Assembly: GCA_902984215.1 (NCBI GenBank)
Contig: CADWAF010000331.1
Span: 1-42,253 of the forward strand
Length of the DNA: 42,253 bases
Source of the DNA: Willaertia magna
Lineage: Eukaryota > Heterolobosea > Eutetramitea > Acrasida > Naegleriidae
Reading direction: 5' to 3'
Shown here: piece by piece, positions 30,119 through 39,710 of the stretch
How the letters are laid out: every line of letters starts with the position of its first letter
How positions within the stretch are numbered: the stretch's first letter is position 1
Program-made: the position numbers and the translations under genes
The notes under the pieces: model-generated
Database searches by the model: none
The model's input: the letters and a program-made list of their open reading frames with translations, nothing else
What the model was told of the DNA's origin: nothing

Positions 30119-31821
30119 TTATTCAGCCAAATTTGAAATTAAATCTTTAACGGAAATATAAGTGGTAAATCCTGCTGCAAATAAGGAAAATAAAAGAAGT
30201 AAACTATCTTTAATAATAACTATCCAACTAATTTTCTTCCAAAATACTTTTAAATGTATTGCACAAGGAAAAAGTAAAGCCATTAGTGTGCCTCCCATTC
30301 CTCCAATTAAACCTAAAAAATCCTTTAAATAATAATTAGTAGTAATTAATTAGGCATTGTAAATATTATACAAAAATAGTATTTAAACTTACTCCAAAGG
30401 AAGGTATCAATGCAGAAAGAAATGCAGTTGCCATAATTAATAAAAGTCTCATTAAATTTTCTAAATGAAAATGTGGTGATTTTAATAATTCTGACAGCTT
30501 TACAACTGAGGGGGTGGTTTCTAGTTGTTGATTATTATTATTTCCTACAATTTCTCCATTCTCTATATTATTATTGTTATCAATTTCATTACTGCTGCTA
30601 TCATCTTCATTCTCTTTCATTTCTTCTTTTTCATTTCTTAATTTCCTTTTTAAAAAAGCCAACAAATGGTCAATCATTTGTGAAACTGGAAATATTTGCA
30701 TTGGATAAGTCAATAACAAGGCAACAATGAAATTAATCTTAACTAAAAGTGGTAAAACCCCTTCTTTTGGTATATTTAAAGTAATTAAACTATTCACACC
30801 CATTCCATAACTAAAATATCCAACCAAACCAAAAAACGTCATACTAACACTAATTATTGTTAAACCAATATATAATAATGAAGGATAAGCTTTCTTATTC
30901 TTCATATTATTTTCAATTGGTAAAACTAATCCAATTCCTTCAAATGCAAATAAACAAATACCAAAGAAAGTTGGGAATCTTTCAAAATTAAATGGTTGTA
31001 AGTTTCTTGAATCTCCAGGGAATGGTTCTGTAACAATTTTTACAATGGAATAATATACAACAATTAAACATCCAATAATTAAAGTAATTTCAGATATTAT
31101 ACTAAATATAGATAAATGTTTTAAATTTCTAATTAAACAAAAAGGAAAGGCACAAATACCAGTTATTGAAATAAATAAAAATTTGTAAAAAACATTGATT
31201 GGTGTGTGAAATATTGACATTAAATTAGATGCAATAAAAGTCATGTACTATTGGAAAAAGAAATTAGTTTGTCGCCAATAATAAAATCTTAACGTTACTT
31301 ACGGCACAACAAAATCCTAGTTGAGTAAAAATTAATAAAATTGTAATAATGACAGTTGCAGGTTTCCCAAACGCAGCTCCACCAACTTGCTGAAATGTAA
31401 TTATTTCTTTTTCATTTCTCTTCTTTCGTTGTTTATTAATTTCCCTTTTAGAATCAACTAGTAATAAAGTACAATGAACACAAATAAACATGATTATTCC
31501 AATAGAAAATAATCCTAACCAATAACCTGAACATCTAAAAGCAAATGGCATTCCTAAAATTCCAGAACCAATATTTGCTTTAATAATGTTGATAAGAGAA
31601 GATAGATTGGAAGAAAGATGTGCGTCATCCTGTTGTTTTTTAGTATTGTCATCTTCTTGTGGTAATTGTTGTTCTTTTTCTAATTCATACTCTAGTGGTT
31701 GTTGACTGTCAACATCAGCTAAACTGCTATTGGACCGGTAGTATTGTGGATTGTTAAAAACGTTTTGTGTTGTTGTGGGGTTTTCCACCATTTCATCTAA
31801 TGAACACTGTCGTTCCTTCAT
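30119..31821 (-). CDS. Amino acid/auxin permease (AAAP, SLC36-like) transporter, three exons, about 525 aa
   Basis: Exons are 31821-31303, 31247-30393 and 30322-30119, with introns of 55 and 70 nt, both starting GTAAG. Their sum is a multiple of three. A Gln/Glu-rich cytosolic N-terminus of about 75 residues precedes the family hallmark NIIKANIGSGILGMPFAF. About 11 membrane segments follow, including FAFEGIGLVLPIENNM. The last loop before the final pair of helices carries a poly-Asn insert. The third exon supplies the last helices (FLGLIGGMGGTLMALLFP). Members carry neutral amino acids with protons or Na+ at lysosomal or plasma membranes. The substrate cannot be told from sequence. Confidence 0.9.
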
Positions 31822-32288
31822 TCTAAAGAGATATTATTTATTCAAAAGAAAAACTTATCAATGCATCTTAGATCTTGTCTATTTATAAGGATTTACCGCT
31901 CTTCTTAGCGTTTTCTTTAAGGATTAAATAAATAAGGTGGATGAGTAATGTATTGTTGTTGACTAGTGCTGTACAGAAACAAATAACAAATCTAAGGGTA
32001 CATTGGTCGTAGTTGAAGAAGCTACAGAAGTAGGGAATGATAAATTTGTAATGTTTTTGGATTTTGGGGGTGAACAAGTCGCATAATAAATAACCTCAAC
32101 CAACCTTAAAAGATGAAGAAAAAGATAATGAGGTTACCGTTTTAAATTGGCAATTAGTTGAATTGATGAAAGTTAGCCCAATGATTTTCATTGAAGATAA
32201 CATCACTGTTACTAGAACGCTTCTGAATTCAAAAGGCAACATTTGTTCTTACAAGAAATCGTTTATTCACCCGAGATTACATCAAAAA
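31822..32288 (+). other. Spacer with coding-like remnants upstream of the phosphatase
   Basis: About 466 bp lie between the transporter and the phosphatase signal peptide. A frame near 31995-32090 reads LVVVEEATEVGNDKF and stops. A second, from about 32105, reads DEEKDNEVTVLNWQLVELMK and runs on in the same frame into the phosphatase. A possible 43-nt intron (GTGAAC...TTAAAAG) would join them. It may be a decayed gene, a small unmodelled gene, or an unusual 5' extension. The ATG codons near 32165 would put about 40 residues in front of the signal peptide, which argues against them as the start. Confidence 0.3.
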
Positions 32289-33143
32289 ATGAAACAGTAC
32301 CTTCTCCTATTGTTTGCTTTACTTTTTGTTACCACTTTAATTATTGATGGAGTTGCTTGTAGTGATATCGATTTCTATAGAATTAGATTATTGGACTACA
32401 ACCCGACATTAAATCACTGGTTATTTAGAGGAAATGAACCATTAACTAAAACTAATGGTAAAACAACCTTTGCATACGACAAAATTAAAGAATATTTACC
32501 TAAAGTTGCAAAAAGTAATGATTATAAATCAAATTTAACTTTACCAAATGACTATTATTTAATTGACATCTCTTTTCTTACCGATATTATTGAACATGAA
32601 AGAAATGACCTAAAAGTTGAAGAAGCATTCTTCAGAGATTATCCTCAACTTGGAAAATTTATTCATTGGCAAATATTAGGTAGTATTCTAAATGCAACTG
32701 ATGTTCCTGAAATATTAAGAAAAGAGATTGCACTTCATGAAAAGAGTTGGGATAAAATTGATCACTTAGCTAAAAGAGTTGAACTTTTACATGATTATGT
32801 TTGGAAAGGTTATCCAGATAATTCAATTAATAAGCCAATTGTTATTTATATTCACTGTGAAGCAGGAATGGATAGAACTGGAGGTAAAGTATTGTAAAAA
32901 TTTATTACAATCCCTATTAATCAATTTCTATAATTTTCTATTGAGATAGAAGTTTCAGGTAGTTATTACTTAAACTATAGAAATTGGACATATCTTCAAA
33001 CTTTACATTATGATTATAATGTAGAAGAAACTCCTAGACCTATTCAATGGACAAATCAAAATGCCTTAAATTGGTATTGTTGGTATTTGTATTATACTCG
33101 TGGTAGCCCAAAGGATTGTAATTTAGGTTTACCAAGATATTGA
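32289..33143 (+). CDS. Secreted Cys-based phosphatase (HCx5R), two exons, 262 aa
   Basis: The chosen ATG opens a clear signal peptide (MKQYLLLLFALLFVTTL, cleavage near VAC-SD). Exon 1 is 32289-32883 and exon 2 is 32950-33143; the 66-nt intron joins DRTG to EVSGSYYLNY in phase. The catalytic loop HCEAGMDRTG (Cys190, Arg196) is the tyrosine/dual-specificity phosphatase P-loop. An Asp in the loop before the Arg also recalls phosphoinositide phosphatases. The C-terminal 60 residues are rich in Trp and Tyr. It may act in the endolysosomal lumen or outside the cell; the substrate is unknown. Its last 15 bp overlap the 3' end of the opposing PPR gene. Confidence 0.8.
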
Positions 33144-35333
33144 AATGTTATGTTGATCTAAAAGAGTTTTGATTTGAAATTCTTGAACTATTAATTTAGG
33201 TGGGGGGATTGCCCAACCTTTTCTTTGTCTTGTTTCTCTCTTTCTTTTGATTTGGCTGTGACCAGCAAATGGACTATGCTCCACGAATTCCTTAAAAAAG
33301 TATTTACCAATATGTTCCAATATTCTAAGGAATAAAGGTGAATCTTGGTGGAAAAGACAATAGTTTAGGAATAATTTGTAGAGAGGATAAGACACATCTG
33401 TAGTCTTATTATCCAAGATATGTTCCATACAATCTTCTTCTATTAGCCTATTCTGAATTTTATTCGCGCATGATAATACCAGCAAATATATGGAACCATC
33501 TTGAATGGCAGAAGATGGTAATTTATCTTTAATTCTTGTCCACACTGACATCACCTCTTCATATTGTCCTAAATTCTTTTTTCTTGTTAAGGCTGCAGCT
33601 ACTATAATATAATTATTTCTCTTTCCAGCAATAAATTCTTCTACTATTTCTGAAAGTTTTTGATCAAAGGTAGCTCTATAAACACTTAATCTTTCAACAA
33701 TTGGTTGGGGTATTTCTCCAGGTTTTTCTAGAAGAGATTGTAATTTACGTTCAATATTTAAAACAGTTACCATTGTACAATCGTCTATTGCTACGTTGTC
33801 TTCCTCTAAATAATTAAGAACAGAAAACGCGATATCAATTTTCTTAATATTTAAACTATAAACAAGGGCAATCATGCTATTATAAGCATCTACTCCTAAT
33901 GAGAAACCTCTTTCCTTAGCTTTTATTCTACTTTCTTTAAAGTACCTAAAAGCCTCATCTAAACTATCCTTTCTTGCAACGTGTCCCAAAACTTGAGAAA
34001 GTGTATAAGAATCTAATACTACCTTTGTTTCCTTAAGTAAATCACTAACAACCATATCTTTTAGGGGTGCATAAACTGTTGGATGTCTGTTCGTTATATA
34101 TAGCAAATTAGTTAAAAAGTTTTGATTTAAAGCATTCTTATTTTTCAATGTTAAGTAAAAACCTGTAATTTCTTTTATAACTTTTTCATTTGTAATATTT
34201 GGAATATTTTTGTAATAATTTAATAATGTATTGTAAAGTATAACATTTACTTTATGTCCCTCTCTCTCTGCCACCTCTACAAAAAGAGTAAATGTTTCTA
34301 CACAACCACGTTTACATAATATATTAAGCACTCTATTATATACTTCTGGAGGTGGATCAAAATATTTTAGAAAACTATTAACTCTTGCCATAAAGAACTT
34401 AACATCAAAGTTAGCCCCCATTTTATCATCGAGAATTTGGAAATAATCCAAAACATAGGCAATTAAAAAACTGACACATTCATTTAATCCAGTGTGTTGA
34501 GGAAGAACCTTATTGTCATATTTAACCTTTTCAACCTCACTAAACTCTAACTTTCTTGGTAACCAAAAACCATTAAAAGCAAATATCTCATCTACTAAAT
34601 CATCTCTATTTCCAGCAAATTTTGGTAAAAGAAATATAGCAGATTTAAGGGTTCTTCCTGATATGTTTTTCTCATTGCATTTTATTATTCTTGGTCTAAT
34701 CTGTTCTTCATACAATCTTACACACAAATCAAGTCTGTCAAATTTGGTAAAACTTAAAGCGAATGTAAAATAAGGAATTTTAACAAATCTTCTTCCTTCC
34801 ACGAAAGTAATTACAGATAGAATATCAAACATTTTAATTATAAAAGGATCATCCATTAAGTAGTTAGCGGCATGAAAGAATATTTCTTGTATTGATTGGG
34901 CAATTTTAGAGTTAGAATCACGACTTATTGGTCCCATTTCTAACCAAACTTTCAATATATTTAAAGTTGTATAAAAATGTGAAATAACATCGACTTTTGT
35001 TAGTTCTTCAAAATTATGTTCAAATTGTCTTCCTATATCTTGAAGTGTATTTATAAGAAAAAGAGCCTCTGTTTCTATATCTACTTCTTTAGAATGAGGT
35101 GACAATTGTTTAAGAACTTCGGGAACAAAGATAGTCTCACTCCTAACTAATGTTGTCGGAGTCTCCAACGCATTAGATATATACGTATTAATATTCTGTA
35201 AAATAGTACTATAACTTTTATATTGTTTCTGAAAGTAATAACAACTACTACTGTTTATAAACCTTCCCTTCAAATAGGCTTTGCTCAGCCTTCGGAATAG
35301 AGAAGTAGGCTTTCCAGCAACATTTACCATCAT
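33129..35333 (-). CDS. Mitochondrial pentatricopeptide-repeat protein, about 734 aa
   Basis: The start is the first ATG of a tandem pair at 35333-35331; the open frame continues upstream only to a GTG at 35363. The N-terminus is basic and hydroxylated (TSLFRRLSKAYLKGRF, then a Ser/Tyr-rich stretch), typical of a mitochondrial target signal. The body is helical repeats, with PPR-like units such as VYNRVLNILCKRGCVETF, VILYNTLLNYY and VDAYNSMIALVYSLNI. PPR proteins bind organellar RNA in processing, stability or translation. Repeat register is loose, so no RNA target can be inferred. The gene is intronless and overlaps the phosphatase by 15 bp at its 3' end. Confidence 0.75.
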   Translation of the reverse strand: MMVNVAGKPTSLFRRLSKAYLKGRFINSSSCYYFQKQYKSYSTILQNINTYISNALETPTTLVRSETIFVPEVLKQLSPHSKEVDIETEALFLINTLQDIGRQFEHNFEELTKVDVISHFYTTLNILKVWLEMGPISRDSNSKIAQSIQEIFFHAANYLMDDPFIIKMFDILSVITFVEGRRFVKIPYFTFALSFTKFDRLDLCVRLYEEQIRPRIIKCNEKNISGRTLKSAIFLLPKFAGNRDDLVDEIFAFNGFWLPRKLEFSEVEKVKYDNKVLPQHTGLNECVSFLIAYVLDYFQILDDKMGANFDVKFFMARVNSFLKYFDPPPEVYNRVLNILCKRGCVETFTLFVEVAEREGHKVNVILYNTLLNYYKNIPNITNEKVIKEITGFYLTLKNKNALNQNFLTNLLYITNRHPTVYAPLKDMVVSDLLKETKVVLDSYTLSQVLGHVARKDSLDEAFRYFKESRIKAKERGFSLGVDAYNSMIALVYSLNIKKIDIAFSVLNYLEEDNVAIDDCTMVTVLNIERKLQSLLEKPGEIPQPIVERLSVYRATFDQKLSEIVEEFIAGKRNNYIIVAAALTRKKNLGQYEEVMSVWTRIKDKLPSSAIQDGSIYLLVLSCANKIQNRLIEEDCMEHILDNKTTDVSYPLYKLFLNYCLFHQDSPLFLRILEHIGKYFFKEFVEHSPFAGHSQIKRKRETRQRKGWAIPPPKLIVQEFQIKTLLDQHNISISW

Positions 35334-35353
35334 TCTATTTTTTTTAACAAAAA
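35334..35353. promoter_or_regulatory. 20-bp bidirectional gap between PPR and ZW10-like start codons
   Basis: The two divergent ATGs (35333 on the minus strand, 35354 on the plus strand) are separated by only 20 bp, mostly T and A. The 5' leaders must be nearly absent or overlap each other's coding sequence, and promoter elements must sit inside coding DNA. Confidence 0.6.
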
Positions 35354-37120
35354 ATGTCTGCACACCAAAAACAAGAAGAGATTTTGCTTGGGTTATCGGG
35401 ATTTGATTGGAAGGAAGGTCAACTGATAGAAGTTAATCAAAATTTAATTGAAAGGGTGAAAGATAAGGTATTAGAACAACAAAATAAAATTATTAAATTT
35501 ATGGATGAAAATAAATTAAATTTTTTAAATCAAGTTAAAGATTTAGAAAAGAATGAAGAGCTTTTTAAACATTTTCAAAAAGAAATTGAATTGAAAATGA
35601 ATGAAGAGAAGGAACGTAAAGAAAGAGAAAAACAATTAGAATTAAAAAGAAAAGAAAATATGAATGATTTTAATAATCAAAAAGATATTGTCAATGGCTT
35701 ACAAATAATTTCTAAAATCTTACAAGAATTTACAATTGAACAATTAATGAATAATAAAAGTGATAAGAAAGAAGAAATTAATAAAGTACTTGAAAGAATA
35801 GAAGAATTAATAAAAGAGTGTAAAGAAATTTCTACTTTTGAAGAAACAAAAGTTTATTCCTCAATTAAAAGAGAATATCAATTTAAAAGGGAAAGTTTTT
35901 TATCTAAATTTCAATTATTCAAATCTAAAGAAGAAGAATTATTTTTATCAACAATTGAAGATAAAGAACAACAATTAAAAGACTTTTCAATAATAAACAA
36001 TTCAACTACAACAACAACAATAGAAAAGAAAGATCAAAAGACAATTACTAACAATAATAGATTTGATGAATTATTAGATTATTCAAGAAATTTATTTTTA
36101 TCAAATAAAAATATATTCTTTTATGAATTAATTGAAAGAAAAGAAAAGAAAGGAAATTTAGAATCTTTATTTTATTTTCCAGCTTGTAAAGTATCAAAAG
36201 GAATTGTACAATTAATTGAGAAATTAGATAAATTTATTGAGAAAGTTGTTGTTGAAACAAATAATAATATAAAAGAAGAACAAGATAAATGTGTAAAAGT
36301 AATTCAACAAGTAGTTCAACTTTATTTATTATTTATTCCACAATTGTATAAAGAAGAATTAGATAAAATGATTCAATTCCCAATGATTTTATTTAATGAT
36401 TGTATGTTGCTATCCCACCAATTAGATATCTATTCTACAGCGCTGGTAAATGACAGTGGTAATAGTGGAATGAATGGTAGTGGCTATAATGGGTTATTTA
36501 TTATTGCAAATGAGTTGAGAGACTTTGCTGAAAGGGAAAGAATAAAATTATTAAAACAGCAAGAGAATGAGTTAATTATCTTTTTAGATGAAATTAAAGG
36601 TTTTTGTGACGTTATTCAAAATGAAAAGAAAATAACAAAATCAATTTCTAAGATATTAAATCAATTAGATCATTGTTTTAGAGTTTGGAAAGAAGTATTT
36701 ACAAATGGTACTTTTTATATTTCTATTGGTCAATTAATTAATTTTGTAATGAATAGAATTTGTAAAGAATTATTAGTGTTAAAAGAGATTGGTGCAAATG
36801 AATCTGAAATTATACATCAATCAATGTCATTAATTTATGAATGGACTTTCGAACATTTTAAAGAAATACCAAGTCAAAAGAAACACCTTTTTATTCCAAT
36901 GATTTATAAATATTATTCTATTCAATCCATAATGAACATGTCCCTTAATGATATCACTAAAGATTACTGTTACAATGACCGTTTAGAAAACAATCAAGAA
37001 GATAAAAAATTAAAAGATTTAACAAGTTTAGAAATAACAAATCTTATTAAGGCACTTTTTGAAGAAACACAAAAAAGAAGAGAAGCAATTCAATTAATTT
37101 TAACAACAACAAATAAATAA
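35354..37120 (+). CDS. ZW10/Dsl1-like tethering or kinetochore protein, 588 aa
   Basis: The N-terminal 200 residues are mostly coiled coil (Lys/Glu-rich, FMDENKLNFLNQVKDLEK). The helical C-terminus ends SLEITNLIKALFEETQKRR, which matches the SSEV..LIRALF.NT..R closing motif of animal ZW10. It is preceded by a segment with EWTFEHFKEIP, comparable to the ZW10 tail. ZW10 works in the RZZ kinetochore complex and in the NRZ/Dsl1 ER tether for Golgi-derived vesicles. This protein is shorter than human ZW10 (about 780 aa). The identification rests mainly on the C-terminus. The gene is intronless. Confidence 0.6.
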   Translation: MSAHQKQEEILLGLSGFDWKEGQLIEVNQNLIERVKDKVLEQQNKIIKFMDENKLNFLNQVKDLEKNEELFKHFQKEIELKMNEEKERKEREKQLELKRKENMNDFNNQKDIVNGLQIISKILQEFTIEQLMNNKSDKKEEINKVLERIEELIKECKEISTFEETKVYSSIKREYQFKRESFLSKFQLFKSKEEELFLSTIEDKEQQLKDFSIINNSTTTTTIEKKDQKTITNNNRFDELLDYSRNLFLSNKNIFFYELIERKEKKGNLESLFYFPACKVSKGIVQLIEKLDKFIEKVVVETNNNIKEEQDKCVKVIQQVVQLYLLFIPQLYKEELDKMIQFPMILFNDCMLLSHQLDIYSTALVNDSGNSGMNGSGYNGLFIIANELRDFAERERIKLLKQQENELIIFLDEIKGFCDVIQNEKKITKSISKILNQLDHCFRVWKEVFTNGTFYISIGQLINFVMNRICKELLVLKEIGANESEIIHQSMSLIYEWTFEHFKEIPSQKKHLFIPMIYKYYSIQSIMNMSLNDITKDYCYNDRLENNQEDKKLKDLTSLEITNLIKALFEETQKRREAIQLILTTTNK

Positions 37121-37762
37121 AATATTCACACCTATAATTTTTAAAAATTAAATTAAAAACAAATTTATTTCTTAATATAAGGAGTAAATTGTGGTCTTAC
37201 AGTAATTTCAACAGGACAACAAGTATATTTAGTTAACAATACATAAATAATAGTATCAACAATATCTTCTACTTGTATAGTTTTCTTTCTATCAATCCCT
37301 TCAAACCCTTCTGTCATTGCAAGTTTGTAATTGCAGAATGTAAGATTGTAGGTGTAAAATTTTTACTTTGTCAAATTGGTAACTTATTATTCTTTTATAT
37401 GCTTCTTTTAATTCTTATTACTTTTTCTTTTGAGCAATATAATACTGGATCAAATAAGTAGGGAAAAAGATAAGAATGATAATAAAAGAGTTATTAAAGT
37501 ATGTACATTGTGGATCTCATTTGTTGAATAAACTCGCAGATAATTAATATAATTGCTTAACACATTTAATAGATTAAATTAACACTTTTTCTGAAAGGTC
37601 TTGTTCCAATGCTTTTACCATTAACTTCGGTATCTAAATCATCCTTAATTCTAGGTTCTTTTGTAACATTCACTGTAATTTTACAATTTAAACATGACGT
37701 AAGTAAAATACATTTAATTAATTACTAAAAACAATAACAGTTAAATTATTATTTTTAAAAAA
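37121..37762 (-). pseudogene. Decayed short-chain dehydrogenase tail and a second fragment
   Basis: On the minus strand, about 37340-37165 encodes MTEGFEGIDRKKTIQVEDIV, then a strand ending CPVEITVRPQ and a stop. This is the typical C-terminal end of an SDR enzyme. No in-frame body with TGxxxGxG or YxxxK is present upstream. A second minus-strand fragment at about 37680-37574 reads KEPRIKDDLDTEVNGKSIG and ends in a stop, without a start. A plus-strand GTAAGT (37699) with AACAG (37735-37739) might be a leader intron of the SET gene. The rest holds nothing I can call. Confidence 0.45.
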
Positions 37763-38815
37763 ATGCTTGCTAATAAACAACAATCTAAGTACTTTGGACA
37801 CACCAAACACAGAAAGTCCAAAAACAAGGAAGCAAGAGTGTTAGTGTGGGATAGGATTTTACATGAAGCAACAAAGAATGAACATTATAGAAATGATTTG
37901 ACAGAAATATTGGAAATATCTACACAATTACGTGCTTTAAAATTTGGAAACAAACAAATTACTAGAAGTGCCTTGGTATAAGACGTATTAAATATGATTC
38001 AACAAATTAGGGATAAATATATTGTACGATACAAAAATAAAGATGAAGGATGGATATTAATGACGAGACATGAATTAATTATTAAACCCGATCAAATTAT
38101 TGATGACATTTCATTTCAAACTATTCAGAGTGACAAACATGAAGATAGTCATTCCTCTTTTATTCAATTGAAAGACAATAATTATTTATTAATCGGTCCA
38201 CTTTCTTTACTTAATCATCATTGTAATAGTAGTTTACAATTTAAAGACAATTCCGATGGACAATTAGTTGGAATATGTAATGTTGATAGTAGTAGTGTTA
38301 AATTCCCTGCTGGATCGGAAATTATGGTTAAATATATGAATAAGACATTTAAAGAGGCACCACAAGATTATTGGTTTCAATGTATTTGTTGTAATTGTTT
38401 AAATTTAAGGGAATTAGAATATCTCAGCTGTAGAGGTTCCAATATTTTAAATAACGATGATTTGGTGAAGTGTACGAACTTGACTACTCTCCACCTTTGG
38501 TGTTGTGAACATGTAAATGGTTCTGTACTAAGGTACTTACCAATGTTAAAGGACGTTGTATTCGGTGATTCGAAGGTGGAAGATAACGATGTTATCAATT
38601 TACAAAATGTGGAAAAGTTATGGTTTCGAAATGTTGGTGATTTTAAGGGTCTTTATCTTCACAGATTACCCTTGTTAAAGACCTTTTGGCGTACAGATAA
38701 CATCAACAGTGGTGAACCTTCAAATACTATAAGTGTTATTAGTAAAAAGCCATATAAAGGTGAGAAATTAAAAGAGTTAATCAAATCGTTAGCAGTTGGC
38801 GTGAATGAAAAGTGA
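37763..38815 (+). pseudogene. SET-domain and leucine-rich-repeat protein with one in-frame TAA
   Basis: Two frames, 37763-37981 and 37994-38815, are in the same register, separated only by TAA at 37979-37981. Reading through it gives about 350 residues. Residues about 95-205 have SET features: GWILMTRHEL, GPLSLLNHHCNSSLQF (the NHxC region), FPAGSEIMVKYM and a closing CICCNC like a post-SET zinc site. Three or four LRRs follow (LRELEYLSCRGSNILNNDDL). SET proteins methylate lysines with SAM. A 35-nt GTATAA..TTAG intron over the stop was tested and breaks the frame. The gene is either inactivated by CAA-to-TAA or read through. Confidence 0.55.
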
Positions 38816-39308
38816 AAATCCAAACCCTTAATTGTAAGGTCTTTTTTGTGACTTTTATGAAATAAAAATATATTTAAAACATCATACTCAATTAAATCAT
38901 CATCATAGTCAGTTCAGTTGTTTCAGAGGATACGATGCTTTGTTGTAATTGAATTATATTTCTTTTAATAATTCTCTTTTTTTACACCGATTGTGGTTTA
39001 AAGTTCTTACTGTTTGTTTTAAAAAATATATATAGAAATACTTAAATTTATTTTTTATTTAACAAGACTTTACAAAAATTAACTTTTTTATTATTTTATT
39101 TGTCTTACAATTTTTCCTCCTCCACAATATTGTGATGGAGCATTCCACTTTTCAATTTCAATGCTAATAATATATTACTTATGTTACTTGGAATATTCCC
39201 TTTTCCTAGTGGGTACGTTTTCGTTAAGAATAATGACATTTATAAACAACTGTTCACAAATAATTAAATATTATAATATGAACATATTAAAATAATAACT
39301 GAAACAAA
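38816..39308. other. Intergenic stretch with a possible minus-strand exon
   Basis: About 490 bp. On the minus strand, around 39160-39098, a piece reads IEIEKWNAPSQYCGGGKIV and reaches a stop after RQIK. It is preceded by an acceptor-like TATTATTAG, so it may be a 3' exon or gene remnant. An overlapping minus frame starting with ATG near 39239 encodes about 42 aa and is equally unproven. The rest is A/T-rich with no clear signal. Confidence 0.25.
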
Positions 39309-39590
39309 ATGAATAAACAAAATGAACTGGATGATTTTTTTCAACCACAGCCTGAAACATTTGACAATGAACATTTATCTAGTAGTGAAGATTCAAACAC
39401 TACAGTTGTTCTAGAAAAAAGACTTCAACAAGTAATATTAAAAGTAAATGAAAATTTCTTATTAATTAGGGATGAAATTATAAAATTACAAAAGGCATTT
39501 AGAGGTTTAAATGAAAGACTTAATATTTTAGAAACTCTATACTTTAACGAAAGAAATAATGAAGAGATTAATGATACTTTAAATAAATAA
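39309..39590 (+). CDS. Small acidic coiled-coil protein, 93 aa
   Basis: An ATG-to-TAA frame after a short A-rich leader. Residues 1-40 are acidic and polar (DDFFQPQPETFDNEHLSSSE). Residues 40-85 form a heptad-like helix (LRQ/VNENFLLIRDEIIKLQKAF style) fit for dimerisation. No known family. It is convergent with the F-box-like gene, 120 bp from its stop. Confidence 0.5.
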   Translation: MNKQNELDDFFQPQPETFDNEHLSSSEDSNTTVVLEKRLQQVILKVNENFLLIRDEIIKLQKAFRGLNERLNILETLYFNERNNEEINDTLNK

Positions 39591-39710
39591 AAGTTTTATT
39601 TAATAAATGTATTTTTTTGGTAAAAATTTAAAAAGACTTTACAGAGCTAATACCTAATCTTATTACAAAAATGTGATATTTACAAAAACTTCACACAAAG
39701 CTAATAAAAT

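Noticed and set aside
32163..32288. Phosphatase start at the upstream ATG codons
   Set aside because: It would place about 40 non-hydrophobic residues before the signal peptide; the ATG at 32289 fits a secreted protein.
35334..35363. A longer PPR protein from a GTG start overlapping the ZW10-like ATG
   Set aside because: GTG starts are not expected in a nuclear gene, and a tandem ATG lies ten codons downstream, ahead of the targeting signal.
37976..38010. A 35-nt intron removing the TAA in the SET-LRR gene
   Set aside because: Splicing GTATAA..TTAG shifts the frame into an immediate stop.
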